Assembly (NCBI RefSeq): GCF_900108115.1
Contig: NZ_FTPU01000004.1
Location: 62,001 to 126,000, forward strand
Length of the DNA: 64,000 nucleotides
Reading direction: 5' to 3'
Origin: Epilithonimonas bovis DSM 19482
GTDB lineage: Bacteria; Bacteroidota; Bacteroidia; Flavobacteriales; Weeksellaceae
This document shows positions 8,430-17,165 of this stretch, one piece after another. How positions within the stretch are numbered: position 1 is the first letter of the stretch; every line of letters starts with the position of its first letter. The notes beneath the pieces were generated by a model. That model worked only from the letters and a program-made list of their open reading frames with translations. It was not told where the DNA came from and did not search any database. Both the position numbers and the translations under genes were made by a program.

Positions 8430-9686
8430 ATGAATTTTGACCGCACCAAAGAAAAACTCGAGATCCTTGCAGATGCAGCTAAATATGATGTGTCGTGTTC
8501 TTCCAGCGGGGGAAAAAGAAAAAATAACGGCGGTTTGGGTGACAGCTCTGCGAGTGGCATTTGTCACACTTATACAGAAGATGGGCGTTGTGTTTCATTG
8601 CTTAAAATCCTGTTGACCAATCATTGCATCTACGATTGTATCTACTGCGTTTCCAGAAAATCGAATGATATCAAGCGTGCTGCATTTACGGTAGAAGAAG
8701 TGGTGGATTTGACCATCAGTTTCTATAGACGGAATTACATAGAAGGTTTATTTTTAAGCTCAGGGATATTTAAAGATGCAGATACAACAATGGAGCGCCT
8801 GGTGAGAGTGGCAAAAAAACTAAGGAACGAACACCGGTTTAACGGTTATATCCATCTAAAATCTATTCCCGGAGCGAGTGATGATCTCATGAAAGAAGCT
8901 GCGCTGTATGCGGATCGGTTATCGGTCAATCTTGAAATCCCGACAGAATCCGGACTCAAGTTATTGGCACCGGATAAAAACCGCGAGGATATGTTGCAGC
9001 CCATGCGGATTGTCCAAAAAGGAATTCAGCAATACAAAGACGAAAAGAAGCTCATCCGAAGCACACCAAAGTTTGCGCCGGCTGGGCAATCTACCCAAAT
9101 GATAGTGGGCGCCACCAATGAGAACGATCTGCAAATCATCAAGGTGGCAGATCATTTCTATAAAAATTATGGGATGAAGCGCGTTTATTACTCGGGTTAT
9201 ATTCCTGTGACTGTTGATAATCGTTTGCCAGCCATTACCGCTGAGGTTCCTGTTTTGCGCGAAAACCGATTGTACCAGTCCGATTGGCTGATGCGGTTTT
9301 ATGGTTTTAAAGCTGATGAAATCCTTGATTTCAATATGCCTTTTCTGGATCTGGAAGTAGACCCAAAACTGAGTTGGGCGTTGCGTCATCTCGAGCAATT
9401 TCCTGTCAATCTGCAAACGGCTGATTATAAAATGATTCTCAGGATCCCGGGGATTGGCGTGAAAACGGCACAGAAAATTGTGAGCGCAAGGCGTTTTCAG
9501 GTTTTGACAATCGATCATCTCAAAAAATTGGGAGCAGCCACTAATCGAGCCAGATATTTTATCGATTTTACTTATGGTAATCCATTTCTCAAACATTTGA
9601 CGGACCTGAATCTGAGGAAATTAATCATTGGCGGAAGCCAGTCCAAGTTCCAGAATCAGTTTTCGCAGCAGTTGACCTTGTTTTAG
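8430..9686 (+). CDS. Putative DNA modification/repair radical SAM protein
   Basis: 418 residues. Radical SAM cluster-binding cysteines in CIYDCIYC: C66, C70 and C73. Near the C-terminus is a helix-hairpin-helix DNA-binding motif (RIPGIGVKTAQKI, about 338-350). This combination defines the family annotated as putative DNA modification/repair radical SAM protein (TIGR03916). Family members are usually encoded beside a DUF4130 protein (TIGR03915). Here that partner lies about 9.5 kb away at 19169-19927 on the other strand. The reaction is unknown. Confidence 0.88.
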   Translation: MNFDRTKEKLEILADAAKYDVSCSSSGGKRKNNGGLGDSSASGICHTYTEDGRCVSLLKILLTNHCIYDCIYCVSRKSNDIKRAAFTVEEVVDLTISFYRRNYIEGLFLSSGIFKDADTTMERLVRVAKKLRNEHRFNGYIHLKSIPGASDDLMKEAALYADRLSVNLEIPTESGLKLLAPDKNREDMLQPMRIVQKGIQQYKDEKKLIRSTPKFAPAGQSTQMIVGATNENDLQIIKVADHFYKNYGMKRVYYSGYIPVTVDNRLPAITAEVPVLRENRLYQSDWLMRFYGFKADEILDFNMPFLDLEVDPKLSWALRHLEQFPVNLQTADYKMILRIPGIGVKTAQKIVSARRFQVLTIDHLKKLGAATNRARYFIDFTYGNPFLKHLTDLNLRKLIIGGSQSKFQNQFSQQLTLF

Positions 9687-9701
9687 GACTTTCAGTAGGA
9701 A

Positions 9702-9735
9702 TTTGTTACGCTTTAGGAATGTTTAATTATTTTTG
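9702..9735 (+). promoter_or_regulatory. Candidate promoter for the 9768 gene
   Basis: TTTG at 9702-9705, 22-bp spacer, TATTTTTG at 9728-9735; start expected about 25 bp before the ATG. Confidence 0.5.
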
Positions 9736-9767
9736 ATCAATTAATCTCAAAAAAAAATAATTGAACC

Positions 9768-10319
9768 ATGAAAAAGCTATTACTTCTTTTAAGTATCTTC
9801 TTCTACATTATCAGCACTGCTCAGCTGCCACCGCCTGTACTATCTTCCCGCAAAAACACAGGTAATCAATTGAAAATCAGTTCCAGGAAAAGTGCGTTGA
9901 TCCAGAAAGAAACATTTACGCTGGGGAAGTTTAAAACACTTAATTTTCAAAAAATCGTTTCAAAAGATCTAACAGACAATACCTCAGAAAGTGTTTTTGC
10001 AATCATGATCCTGACAGAGACTTATGACCAGATCTGGAAAAAAACACTCACTATCGATAAACCAGAGCTTTCCAAACTTATCAGTGCATTACAAGTTGTG
10101 CAACAAAAAGAGCAGGAGAAAACCGTAGAGGAGACTAAGTATAAATTTGTAACCAATAGTGGTATCGAGTTTGGAAGTGTCTATAATAATGAGTCAAAAC
10201 TATGGCACAATTATATCACCTTCCCATCCGGCTCTTTCAATCAAAGTTTCATCGAATTTTCTAAAGATGAATTAAAAGATCTGATCAAGTTGCTGAAAGA
10301 TGCAGAACAAAAATTGTAA
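9768..10319 (+). CDS. Secreted hypothetical protein
   Basis: 183 residues with a clear signal peptide (MKKLLLLLSIFFYIISTAQ, cleavage after about residue 19), as for a periplasmic or surface protein. The mature part is mixed alpha/beta, rich in Lys and Ser, with no motif I recognise. It has its own candidate promoter and lies between unrelated genes, so context gives no function. Confidence 0.75.
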   Translation: MKKLLLLLSIFFYIISTAQLPPPVLSSRKNTGNQLKISSRKSALIQKETFTLGKFKTLNFQKIVSKDLTDNTSESVFAIMILTETYDQIWKKTLTIDKPELSKLISALQVVQQKEQEKTVEETKYKFVTNSGIEFGSVYNNESKLWHNYITFPSGSFNQSFIEFSKDELKDLIKLLKDAEQKL

Positions 10320-10384
10320 CAGGCAATAGTGTTTTTTTGAGGAGCATCGTATAAAAGTTAGCCTCTACACTAGTTTCAAAAATT

Positions 10385-10392
10385 TATCTTTG
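10385..10392 (+). promoter_or_regulatory. Candidate -7 box for the glycosyltransferase gene
   Basis: TATCTTTG, a full match to TAnnTTTG, 16 bp before the ATG at 10409. No strong upstream box was found. Confidence 0.4.
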
Positions 10393-10408
10393 TATTTCAA
10401 TAACTGGT

Positions 10409-11569
10409 ATGAAAAAACTCTTCCGCTTATCAACGGTTCCTGTTTCCCTTAATATTTTGCTGAAAGGCCAATTGGCTTATCTTAATAATTTTTATCAGGT
10501 CACCGCTGTTTCCGGGCCGGGAAAAGATCTGGATGAAGTGGCAGAACGGGAAAAAGTGAAAGTTTTCCCTATAGAAATGCAACGGAAGATCTCGCCTGTA
10601 AAAGATCTTGTATCCTTATGGCAACTTTACAAGTATTTCAGGAAAGAAAAGCCGGATATTATACATTCTATTACTCCAAAAGCCGGATTGCTCAGCATGT
10701 TGGCGGGCAAATTAGCGGGCGTACCAATAAGGGTTCATACATTCACGGGGCTTATTTTCCCGTCCCGCTCGGGAATCATGCAACAGTTACTCATCAATAT
10801 GGATCGGCTGCTCTGCCTGTCTGCCACTCATATTATCCCGGAAGGTGAGGGCGTAAAGAATGACCTTATCCAATATCATATCACAAAAAAAACTTTAAAG
10901 ATTATTGCAAACGGTAATGTTAACGGTATCGATACCTGTTTTTTTGATCCAGCTTGCGTTGATGAATTAGAACAATCAAAACTTAAAAACCAGCTTGGGA
11001 TTTCCCCGCACGATTTTGTATTTGTATTTGTCGGGCGCCTCGTCAGTGAAAAGGGTATTAATGAACTTGTGAATGCCTTTAGAATTTTAAAGGAAAAATT
11101 ACAAAATCCAACAGAACAAAAGATAAAACTGCTGTTGGTTGGCCCTCAGGAGCCGGAGTTGGATCCTCTTAAACCGGAGGTCCTTAGCGAAATTACAACT
11201 AAGCAGGACATTATTACAGTTGGTTTCCAGCAGGATGTACGGCCTTTTTTCAGTGTGTCAGATGCGCTGGTGTTTCCAAGTTACCGCGAAGGTTTTCCTA
11301 ATGTGGTGATGCAGGCCGGCGCGATGGGTTTGCCCGCTATTGTTACGGATATTAACGGCTGCAACGAGATTATAAAGGAAGGGGAAAATGGCGTAATTAT
11401 CCCTCCAAAAGATTCGGGAGCTCTCGAACTGGCTATGCAAAGGCTGGTTACCGATCAGCCTTTTCTGGCCAGTTTACAAAGCAATGCGAGAATAATGATC
11501 GAGCAGCGCTATAAGCAGCAGTTGGTATGGGAAGCCTTGTTGGACGAATACCAAAAAATGTCCAAATAA
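10409..11569 (+). CDS. Glycosyltransferase family 4 protein
   Basis: 386 residues with the GT-B fold layout. The N-terminal domain has PDIIHSITPKAGLL and GVPIRVHTFTG. The C-terminal domain has the linker FVFVFVGRLVSEKGI near 205-220 and the donor-binding FPSYREGFPNVVMQAGAMG with the GT4 E-x7-E spacing. Such enzymes add sugars to capsule, O-antigen or exopolysaccharide lipid carriers at the cytoplasmic membrane. It stands alone, so the acceptor cannot be inferred. Confidence 0.85.
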   Translation: MKKLFRLSTVPVSLNILLKGQLAYLNNFYQVTAVSGPGKDLDEVAEREKVKVFPIEMQRKISPVKDLVSLWQLYKYFRKEKPDIIHSITPKAGLLSMLAGKLAGVPIRVHTFTGLIFPSRSGIMQQLLINMDRLLCLSATHIIPEGEGVKNDLIQYHITKKTLKIIANGNVNGIDTCFFDPACVDELEQSKLKNQLGISPHDFVFVFVGRLVSEKGINELVNAFRILKEKLQNPTEQKIKLLLVGPQEPELDPLKPEVLSEITTKQDIITVGFQQDVRPFFSVSDALVFPSYREGFPNVVMQAGAMGLPAIVTDINGCNEIIKEGENGVIIPPKDSGALELAMQRLVTDQPFLASLQSNARIMIEQRYKQQLVWEALLDEYQKMSK

Positions 11570-11603
11570 TAAGTTTTAAAATTTTTAATATAATTAAAAA
11601 TCA

Positions 11604-11981
11604 ATGATTTGTCCTTGCTGTTCCGGAATATCCTATAATGATTGCTGCCAACCTTATCACCTTAAGGAGAAATTTGCGCCAACAGCAGAAGCCCTGATGC
11701 GGTCACGGTTTTCTGCATTTGCCATCCCCAACGGCGAATATCTTTGGGAAACGACTTCACCCAACAAACGGCAATTCCATAACAAAAAAGATCTTCAGGA
11801 ATGGGGCGAAATCAATGAATGGACAAAACTGGAAATTGTTGATAAACCTTCCGCCAATAAAGTTGAGTTCAAAGCTTATTATATTGATGAAAATGGGAAC
11901 GAGCAACTGCATCACGAACTGTCACAATTCAAAATGATTCAGAATCGCTGGTATTATGTCAACGGAGAATTTTTGGAATAA
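11604..11981 (+). CDS. YchJ family protein with SEC-C zinc motif
   Basis: 125 residues. The N-terminus MICPCCSGISYNDCCQPYH is a SEC-C-type metal site (CPCCSG and CC), followed by the family core AEALMRSRFSAFAI and an NTF2-like fold. It lacks the second C-terminal SEC-C motif present in Escherichia coli YchJ. The function is unknown; a metal-binding or chaperone-related role is often suggested. Confidence 0.85.
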   Translation: MICPCCSGISYNDCCQPYHLKEKFAPTAEALMRSRFSAFAIPNGEYLWETTSPNKRQFHNKKDLQEWGEINEWTKLEIVDKPSANKVEFKAYYIDENGNEQLHHELSQFKMIQNRWYYVNGEFLE

Positions 11982-11994
11982 TTATTTTAAAGAG

Positions 11995-12066
11995 GCTTCG
12001 AGAACCTCAGCCTGACAACGCTCAAAATAATGCATTTAGTATTAGAAGTCTTACACTGAGGCGAAG
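11995..12066. repeat. Dispersed inverted repeat, family beta, copy 1
   Basis: GCTTCGAGAACCTCAGCCTG on the left and CACTGAGGCGAAG on the right pair imperfectly around TATTAGAA. A second unit CCTGAGCTTGACGAAGG follows at 12072. The same scheme recurs at 15299-15366. It lies in the short gap between converging genes, where it could also act as a terminator. Confidence 0.55.
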
Positions 12067-12097
12067 TTTATCCTGAGCTTGACGAAGGGAAGTATTT

Positions 12098-12340
12098 TTA
12101 TAAACCTTTTTTCTTCTTTTGTCTCAAAACATAAAGATATAAACTTTCCACTTTCGCTCGTGCCCAATCGGTTTTCCTGAGGAATTTCAATGAGGAATTG
12201 ATGCTCGGATTGTCGGCGTTGAAACATCGGATGTTGATTTGTTTTCCCAATTCTTCGAATCCGTTGTAATAATCCACCAATTCTTCCAAAATTGAGTCGA
12301 GTCTTTTGCCGTGTAAAGGATCTTTTGAGGTGTTTTCCAT
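12098..12340 (-). CDS. VF530 family (DUF2132) DNA-binding protein
   Basis: 80 residues. The motifs KDPLHGKRLDSILEELVDYY, INIRCF, NPSINSSLKFLRKTDWAR and ESLYLY are those of the VF530 family of small alpha-helical proteins with DNA-binding structure. The C-terminus is a basic tail (RQKKKKGL). Role not established. It converges with the YchJ-like gene and is divergent from the GDSL esterase gene about 207 bp away. Confidence 0.85.
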   Translation of the reverse strand: MENTSKDPLHGKRLDSILEELVDYYNGFEELGKQINIRCFNADNPSINSSLKFLRKTDWARAKVESLYLYVLRQKKKKGL

Positions 12341-12526
12341 TTTGTAAAATTATTGATATTATTTTGAACGCAAAGCTCGCAAAGATTTTTTTATAATTAT
12401 TGAAAATATTTAAGGTTCGCAAATGATAATTCGCCGATTCCTTGAAAAAAGAAAAGATAACGAGGCAAAGGCGCTTCGCTCAGCCAAGTTTGATTAAAAT
12501 AAAACATTTCAATTATCCTTATTTCA

Positions 12527-12534
12527 TATATTTG
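12527..12534 (+). promoter_or_regulatory. Candidate -7 box for the esterase gene
   Basis: TATATTTG, full match to TAnnTTTG, 13 bp before the ATG at 12548; no TTTG at standard spacing upstream. Confidence 0.4.
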
Positions 12535-12547
12535 ATTAAAATAAGAA

Positions 12548-13201
12548 ATGAAATCTTTACTATTCGCTTTAATCTCATTATCAGCCATGTTATCAGCCCA
12601 GGATTTTGCCAATTTTGGCAGATATACCCAACAGAACCAAGACCTAATTTCCCAAAATGTTGTACCCAACTCAGTTTTTATGGGCGATTCTATCACAGAA
12701 GGTTGGTTTGCCACAGACCCGGGATTTTTCACGAAGAATAATTTTGTTGGACGAGGAATTGGTGGACAAGTGACTTCGCAGATGCTTCTCAGATTTCGGG
12801 AAGATGTGATTAAGCTGAAACCAAAACGTGTCATTATCCTTGCCGGGACCAATGATATTGCAGAGAATCAAGGTCCGATTTCTCTGGACAAAGTTTTCGG
12901 GAACATTGTTTCTATGGCAGAATTAGCAAAAGCCAATCATATCAAAGTCGTTCTTTGTTCTGTTCTGCCCGCTTATGATTTCCCTTGGAGAAAAGATATG
13001 AAACCTGCAGATAAAGTAATTGCACTGAACAAAATGATAAAGGATTACGCGCAGAAAAACAATATCACTTATGTAGACTATCACAGTGTTTTGAAAGATG
13101 AAAAAAATGGTTTGCCCAAAGAAATCGCAGAAGACGGAATCCATCCGAACAAGTCGGGTTATGAGAAAATGGAAGCTATCCTAATGAAGACTTTGAAATA
13201 A
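12548..13201 (+). CDS. GDSL-type esterase/lipase (SGNH hydrolase)
   Basis: 217 residues with an N-terminal signal peptide (MKSLLFALISLSAMLSAQ). The SGNH blocks are complete: GDSITEGW with Ser48, the block II glycine in GRGIGG, GTNDI with Asn102, and DGIHPN with Asp196 and His199. It resembles the platelet-activating-factor acetylhydrolase type of secreted esterase; the natural substrate is unknown. Its stop overlaps the next start by one base (TAATG at 13199-13203), so the two genes are translationally coupled. Confidence 0.9.
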   Translation: MKSLLFALISLSAMLSAQDFANFGRYTQQNQDLISQNVVPNSVFMGDSITEGWFATDPGFFTKNNFVGRGIGGQVTSQMLLRFREDVIKLKPKRVIILAGTNDIAENQGPISLDKVFGNIVSMAELAKANHIKVVLCSVLPAYDFPWRKDMKPADKVIALNKMIKDYAQKNNITYVDYHSVLKDEKNGLPKEIAEDGIHPNKSGYEKMEAILMKTLK

Positions 13202-13728
13202 TGATTTTAGAGCAATTAAAATATCCGGTTGGCAAATTTGTAAAACCAGAATCCATTACCACAGAACTCATCGATTCTGCCATTTCTGAAATTGAAAATT
13301 TTCCTAAGCTTGTAAAAGCTGAAATCCAAAATCTGGATGAACAAGATTTACAATTGAGATACAGACCAGGAGGCTGGACGATATCTCAGGTCGTTCATCA
13401 TTGTGCAGACAGTCACATCAACAGTTATGTGAGATTCAAATTGGCTTTGACGGAAAACATCCCTACCATCAAACCTTACGAGGAGAGTCTTTGGGCAGAT
13501 TTGCAGGATAAGCAGCTTTCACCTTTTGTTTCTTTGAAATTATTAGAAGCTTTGCACGAAAGATGGGTTTATATTTTAAAAAGTCTTTCTGAAGAAGATT
13601 TGAGCAAAGAATTCATTCATCCGGAACAATCGGAAAAAATTTCACTTACAGAAAATATTTTGATCTATAGTTGGCACTGTCGGCATCATTTAGCGCATAT
13701 CAGGCAGGCGAAAGAGTTGAGGTTTTAA
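13201..13728 (+). CDS. YfiT-type DinB-like metal-dependent protein
   Basis: 175 residues of the DinB/YfiT four-helix fold. The metal-ligand histidines are visible in VVHHCADSHINSY and in WHCRHHLAHIRQ near the C-terminus. YfiT-like proteins are annotated as putative metal-dependent hydrolases or bacillithiol transferases; the activity here is not known. Overlaps the esterase gene by one base. Confidence 0.85.
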   Translation: MILEQLKYPVGKFVKPESITTELIDSAISEIENFPKLVKAEIQNLDEQDLQLRYRPGGWTISQVVHHCADSHINSYVRFKLALTENIPTIKPYEESLWADLQDKQLSPFVSLKLLEALHERWVYILKSLSEEDLSKEFIHPEQSEKISLTENILIYSWHCRHHLAHIRQAKELRF

Positions 13729-13794
13729 ATCAAATAAAAATCAACTACTCCAATTCCTCCTAAAAAGCGTATTTTTAAACCAAATTTTTCAGTA

Positions 13795-15282
13795 ATGATT
13801 TACGGAATCGATACACTTGGTTATCACGATGTTTTAGAGATTTTAAAAAATCCTTCCAAAGCCAAACTCAATAAAAAATCAAGGGATCAAATTATAAAAT
13901 CGCAACAGAATGTCAGGAAAATTGTAGAATCTGACAGGACGGTTTATGGTATCAACACAGGTTTCGGGCCGCTTTGTGATGTTAAAATTTCTGAAGAAGA
14001 AACCGCCCAACTTCAGCACAATCTGATTATTTCTCACGCTGTTGGTGTTGGGAAACCGATTGACAAGAATATTTCCAGGATAATGATGATTTCCAAAATC
14101 CATGCTTTGTCGAAAGGATTTTCGGGCGTTTCTTTAGATGTTATTGAGCGATTGATTTTGATGTTGGAATTGGATATTATTCCAGTTGTTCCAGAACAAG
14201 GTTCTGTTGGTGCTTCCGGAGATTTGGCGCCGTTGGCTCATTTGGTTTTGCCATTGTTAGGTTTAGGCCAGGTTTGGGTAAACGACGAAATCAAAGTTAC
14301 TTCCGAAGTCTTGGAAAAACATAACATCCAACCTTTAAAACTCGGCCCGAAAGAAGGTTTAGGATTAATTAATGGGACGCAATTCATTTTAGCTCACGCC
14401 ATCGTCGGACTTTCAAAATTCGAATATCTTTTGGATCTGGCGGATTTGACGGCAGCGATGAGTCTTGAAGCTTATCGCGGATCTGCAAGTCCTTTCAAGA
14501 AAGAATTGCACGACATTCGTCCGTTTGACGGAAGCCAAAAAGTGGCAGAAAGAATGCGTAATTTCCTAAAAAATTCTGATAATCTGAAATCCCACGAATT
14601 CTGTGACCGCGTTCAGGATCCATATTCTATGCGATGTGTCCCGCAGGTTCACGGTGCGAGTAGAAATGCTTTTGAACACCTGAAAAATCTTACAGAAACT
14701 GAACTGAATTCTGTAACCGACAATCCAATTGTTTTGAGCGCAGAAGAATCTATTTCCGGAGGTAACTTCCACGGACAATTGTTAGCTTTGCCATTGGATT
14801 ACGCCTCTTTGGCCGCTGCAGAATTAGGAAATATATCAGACCGAAGAAGTTATCTACTATTAGAAGGTAAATATGGTTTGCCGAAATTATTAGTAGAAAG
14901 TTCAGGGCTTAATTCCGGGTTTATGATTCCGCAATATACCAGTGCGGCGTTGGTTACAGAGAACAAAACGCTTTGTTTTCCTGCATCGGCAGATTCTATA
15001 CCCACAAGTCTCGGTCAGGAAGACCACGTTTCTATGGGAAGTATCTCCGGCAGAAAATTCAATCAGATTTTAGGAAATCTAGAAAATATTCTGGCCATCG
15101 AATTGATGTTCGCAGCACAAGGTTTGGAATTCCGAAGACCTGCAAAATGTTCCAAAATCGTAGAAACAAATTATGAAATCATCCGTTCTGTTGTCCCAAA
15201 ATTAGAAAATGACCGATTGATTGGTGAAGATATTTTGAAAATTGCGGAGCTGGTCAGAGAAAGAAAATTGGTGGTGAATTGA
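13795..15282 (+). CDS. hutH: Histidine ammonia-lyase
   Basis: 495 residues. Deaminates L-histidine to trans-urocanate, the first step of histidine breakdown. The Ala-Ser-Gly triad that forms the MIO electrophile is at 140-142 within GSVGASGDLAPLAH; Tyr51 is in VYGINTGFGPL, and NPIV and QYTSAALVTENK are also conserved. No hutU, hutI or hutG lies nearby, so the rest of the pathway must be elsewhere. The downstream gap holds a beta-family inverted repeat. Confidence 0.95.
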   Translation: MIYGIDTLGYHDVLEILKNPSKAKLNKKSRDQIIKSQQNVRKIVESDRTVYGINTGFGPLCDVKISEEETAQLQHNLIISHAVGVGKPIDKNISRIMMISKIHALSKGFSGVSLDVIERLILMLELDIIPVVPEQGSVGASGDLAPLAHLVLPLLGLGQVWVNDEIKVTSEVLEKHNIQPLKLGPKEGLGLINGTQFILAHAIVGLSKFEYLLDLADLTAAMSLEAYRGSASPFKKELHDIRPFDGSQKVAERMRNFLKNSDNLKSHEFCDRVQDPYSMRCVPQVHGASRNAFEHLKNLTETELNSVTDNPIVLSAEESISGGNFHGQLLALPLDYASLAAAELGNISDRRSYLLLEGKYGLPKLLVESSGLNSGFMIPQYTSAALVTENKTLCFPASADSIPTSLGQEDHVSMGSISGRKFNQILGNLENILAIELMFAAQGLEFRRPAKCSKIVETNYEIIRSVVPKLENDRLIGEDILKIAELVRERKLVVN

Positions 15283-15298
15283 ATTATCATAAAGTTTT

Positions 15299-15366
15299 CG
15301 ACTCCGCTCAGACTGACAATGGCTAATCGAAGTTTGGTATTAGAAATGTCACGCTGAGCGGAGTCG
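15299..15366. repeat. Dispersed inverted repeat, family beta, copy 2
   Basis: Left arm CGACTCCGCTCAGACTGACA (15299-15318) and right arm TGTCACGCTGAGCGGAGTCG (15347-15366) form a near-perfect 20-bp stem. It lies 17 bp after hutH and may also terminate its transcript. Related to the copy at 11995. Confidence 0.7.
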
Positions 15367-15389
15367 AAGCGTTTTCAAATAAAGTAAAG

Positions 15390-15836
15390 ATGACGATCCT
15401 CAGAACAACTTCCGAAAATCTGGATTTTCAAAAATTAGTAAAACAATTAGATGCTTATCTTGCCGTGATGGATGGCGATGAACACGCTTTTTATCATCAA
15501 TACAACAAAATAGATCTATTGAAAAATTGTGCTGTAATTTTTGACAATGAGGAAGCGGTTGCCTGCGGTGCCATCAAAGAATTGGACTCAAATTCTATGG
15601 AAGTCAAAAGAATGTTCACACTTCCCGAGAAACGCGGAAAAGGCTTGGCTTCGGCTATTTTGAAAGAACTTGAATCTTGGGCAAAAGAATTGGGTTACAA
15701 AAAAACAATTCTGGAAACGGGTAAAAGACAAACCGAAGCCGTTACGCTTTACAACAAATGCGGTTATCAAGTCATTCCAAATTATGGACAATACATTGGA
15801 ATTGATAACAGTATCTGTTTCGAGAAAGAATTATAA
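15390..15836 (+). CDS. GNAT family N-acetyltransferase
   Basis: 148 residues. The acetyl-CoA binding motif A is seen as KRMFTLPEKRGKGLASAILK (R-x-x-G-x-G/A), followed by ELESWAKELGYKKTILETG and LYNKCGYQVI typical of GNAT enzymes. Substrate unknown. It begins 23 bp after the beta repeat. Confidence 0.85.
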   Translation: MTILRTTSENLDFQKLVKQLDAYLAVMDGDEHAFYHQYNKIDLLKNCAVIFDNEEAVACGAIKELDSNSMEVKRMFTLPEKRGKGLASAILKELESWAKELGYKKTILETGKRQTEAVTLYNKCGYQVIPNYGQYIGIDNSICFEKEL

Positions 15837-15845
15837 ATTTATTTT

Positions 15846-15918
15846 CTCTCGCTGATCGTGCCGATTTAGCTGATTATTAATATTAAAAAATCTGTAAAAT
15901 TTGCTTTATCTGCGAGAA
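15846..15918. repeat. Dispersed inverted repeat, family gamma, copy 2
   Basis: TCTCGCTGATCGTGCCGATT on the left and TTTATCTGCGAGAA on the right; same words as at 6819-6890. It sits between two converging genes. Confidence 0.45.
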
Positions 15919-15932
15919 ACTAAAATCTTTAA

Positions 15933-17108
15933 TCAATTCCCAAACTGATAATCCAAAGGCAACATTTTAGAAACATTCTGATTGGAAAAAGAATCTTCCA
16001 AAATCAATAAATCAGGGTCAGAAATATTACCTTCCTGAAAAACCTCAAATTCCAAAGCTTCCGGATGAACGATTGAAGATTGTGTAGAAAAAGTAGTGGC
16101 TTTTACAAATTCGCCTTTCTTGATCTCGTAAAAATACTTTTGATAATTCACTTGAAGCAAATCTTCGAAATCCAAAAACAATCTTCCATTTTTAAGTTTT
16201 GTGAACTCGGGTTCTTTCATTTTTGTTTTTAGGATCGCCATCAAAAATTCAGGATTTTTACTTTTCTTTTGAGCAATAACTTCCAACTCATCAGTCCAGG
16301 GAACATTTGAAATTCTCTGAGCTTTCACCATTTCGAAATGGTCTAGCAGTTTTTGCAGTTCAGCTTCTGATGGATATGATGGATTTTTTATTCTTTTAGC
16401 ATGATTTACGATGAAACCTTCTTTTTCTAATTCGTTATTATAAAGACTTCGTAGAAAATGCATCAGGCTGCCTTTGTACGCATTCATCCGATTCAGAATG
16501 ATATTTTTCTTACTATTATTTTCTTTAAAGAAAGATGTTCCCAGATAGCTCGTCGTTTTCTTTTTAAAATCTGCTTCAAAATTGATAAGATTATATTGAA
16601 TCGTGTAACCCAGATTTTTATTTTCAATAATCAAAGTTTGTGGGGCTTTCACTTTCAGGAATTGATTTTTCTTATCATAAGAAAATTTAAGTATTTTCTG
16701 GTTTTTGATGCTCACGTTCTCTCTGTCAAAACCAAGGAATTTGTCCAGGAAATAATTGATAAAATCCTTGTAAGCCTGGTCGGTGTAAGGGATAATCACC
16801 ACTTCCTCAATCTCTTTCACCGGATTGATAATCACCTTCACCGATTTTCCAATCGCCTGATTAAGAGGAAAAATACTCGTTTCGTATTGGTCTTTTTGGA
16901 AGATGAGATTGCCGCTTTTCTGTCCTTGAACATCCAGCTGAAAACTTCCGTCATTAGTAGAAGCGGTTGAGATTTTGGTTCCGTCCAGATAAACATTGAC
17001 ATTGGCTATGACCTGGCCATTTTCTGTCTGGATTTTTCCTGAAATTATCTGAGAAAAACATAGGGAAACGAAGCCAAAATAAAAGTAAATTAGTAATATT
17101 CTTTTCAT
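15933..17108 (-). CDS. Secreted protein with N-terminal carboxypeptidase-like regulatory domain
   Basis: 391 residues. A signal peptide (MKRILLIYFYFGFVSLCFSQ) precedes a beta-sandwich of the carboxypeptidase regulatory type: ISGKIQTENGQVIANVNVYL and GSFQLDV (about 21-100). The remaining 290 residues look like an outer-membrane-associated or periplasmic domain without a known motif. Such proteins are common in Bacteroidota and are often surface exposed. The function is unknown. Confidence 0.8.
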   Translation of the reverse strand: MKRILLIYFYFGFVSLCFSQIISGKIQTENGQVIANVNVYLDGTKISTASTNDGSFQLDVQGQKSGNLIFQKDQYETSIFPLNQAIGKSVKVIINPVKEIEEVVIIPYTDQAYKDFINYFLDKFLGFDRENVSIKNQKILKFSYDKKNQFLKVKAPQTLIIENKNLGYTIQYNLINFEADFKKKTTSYLGTSFFKENNSKKNIILNRMNAYKGSLMHFLRSLYNNELEKEGFIVNHAKRIKNPSYPSEAELQKLLDHFEMVKAQRISNVPWTDELEVIAQKKSKNPEFLMAILKTKMKEPEFTKLKNGRLFLDFEDLLQVNYQKYFYEIKKGEFVKATTFSTQSSIVHPEALEFEVFQEGNISDPDLLILEDSFSNQNVSKMLPLDYQFGN

Positions 17109-17165
17109 TAAAACAATATTACTAATTTTTTAGTTATAATAAATAGTTTCGCAAAACTTTTAGGA

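Noticed and set aside
12397-12852. 151-codon minus-strand frame
   Set aside because: It runs antisense through the start of the GDSL esterase gene, whose catalytic motifs are complete; the antisense protein has no family features.
13795-15282. A hut operon around hutH
   Set aside because: The flanking genes are a DinB-like protein and a GNAT acetyltransferase; no other histidine-degradation gene is present.
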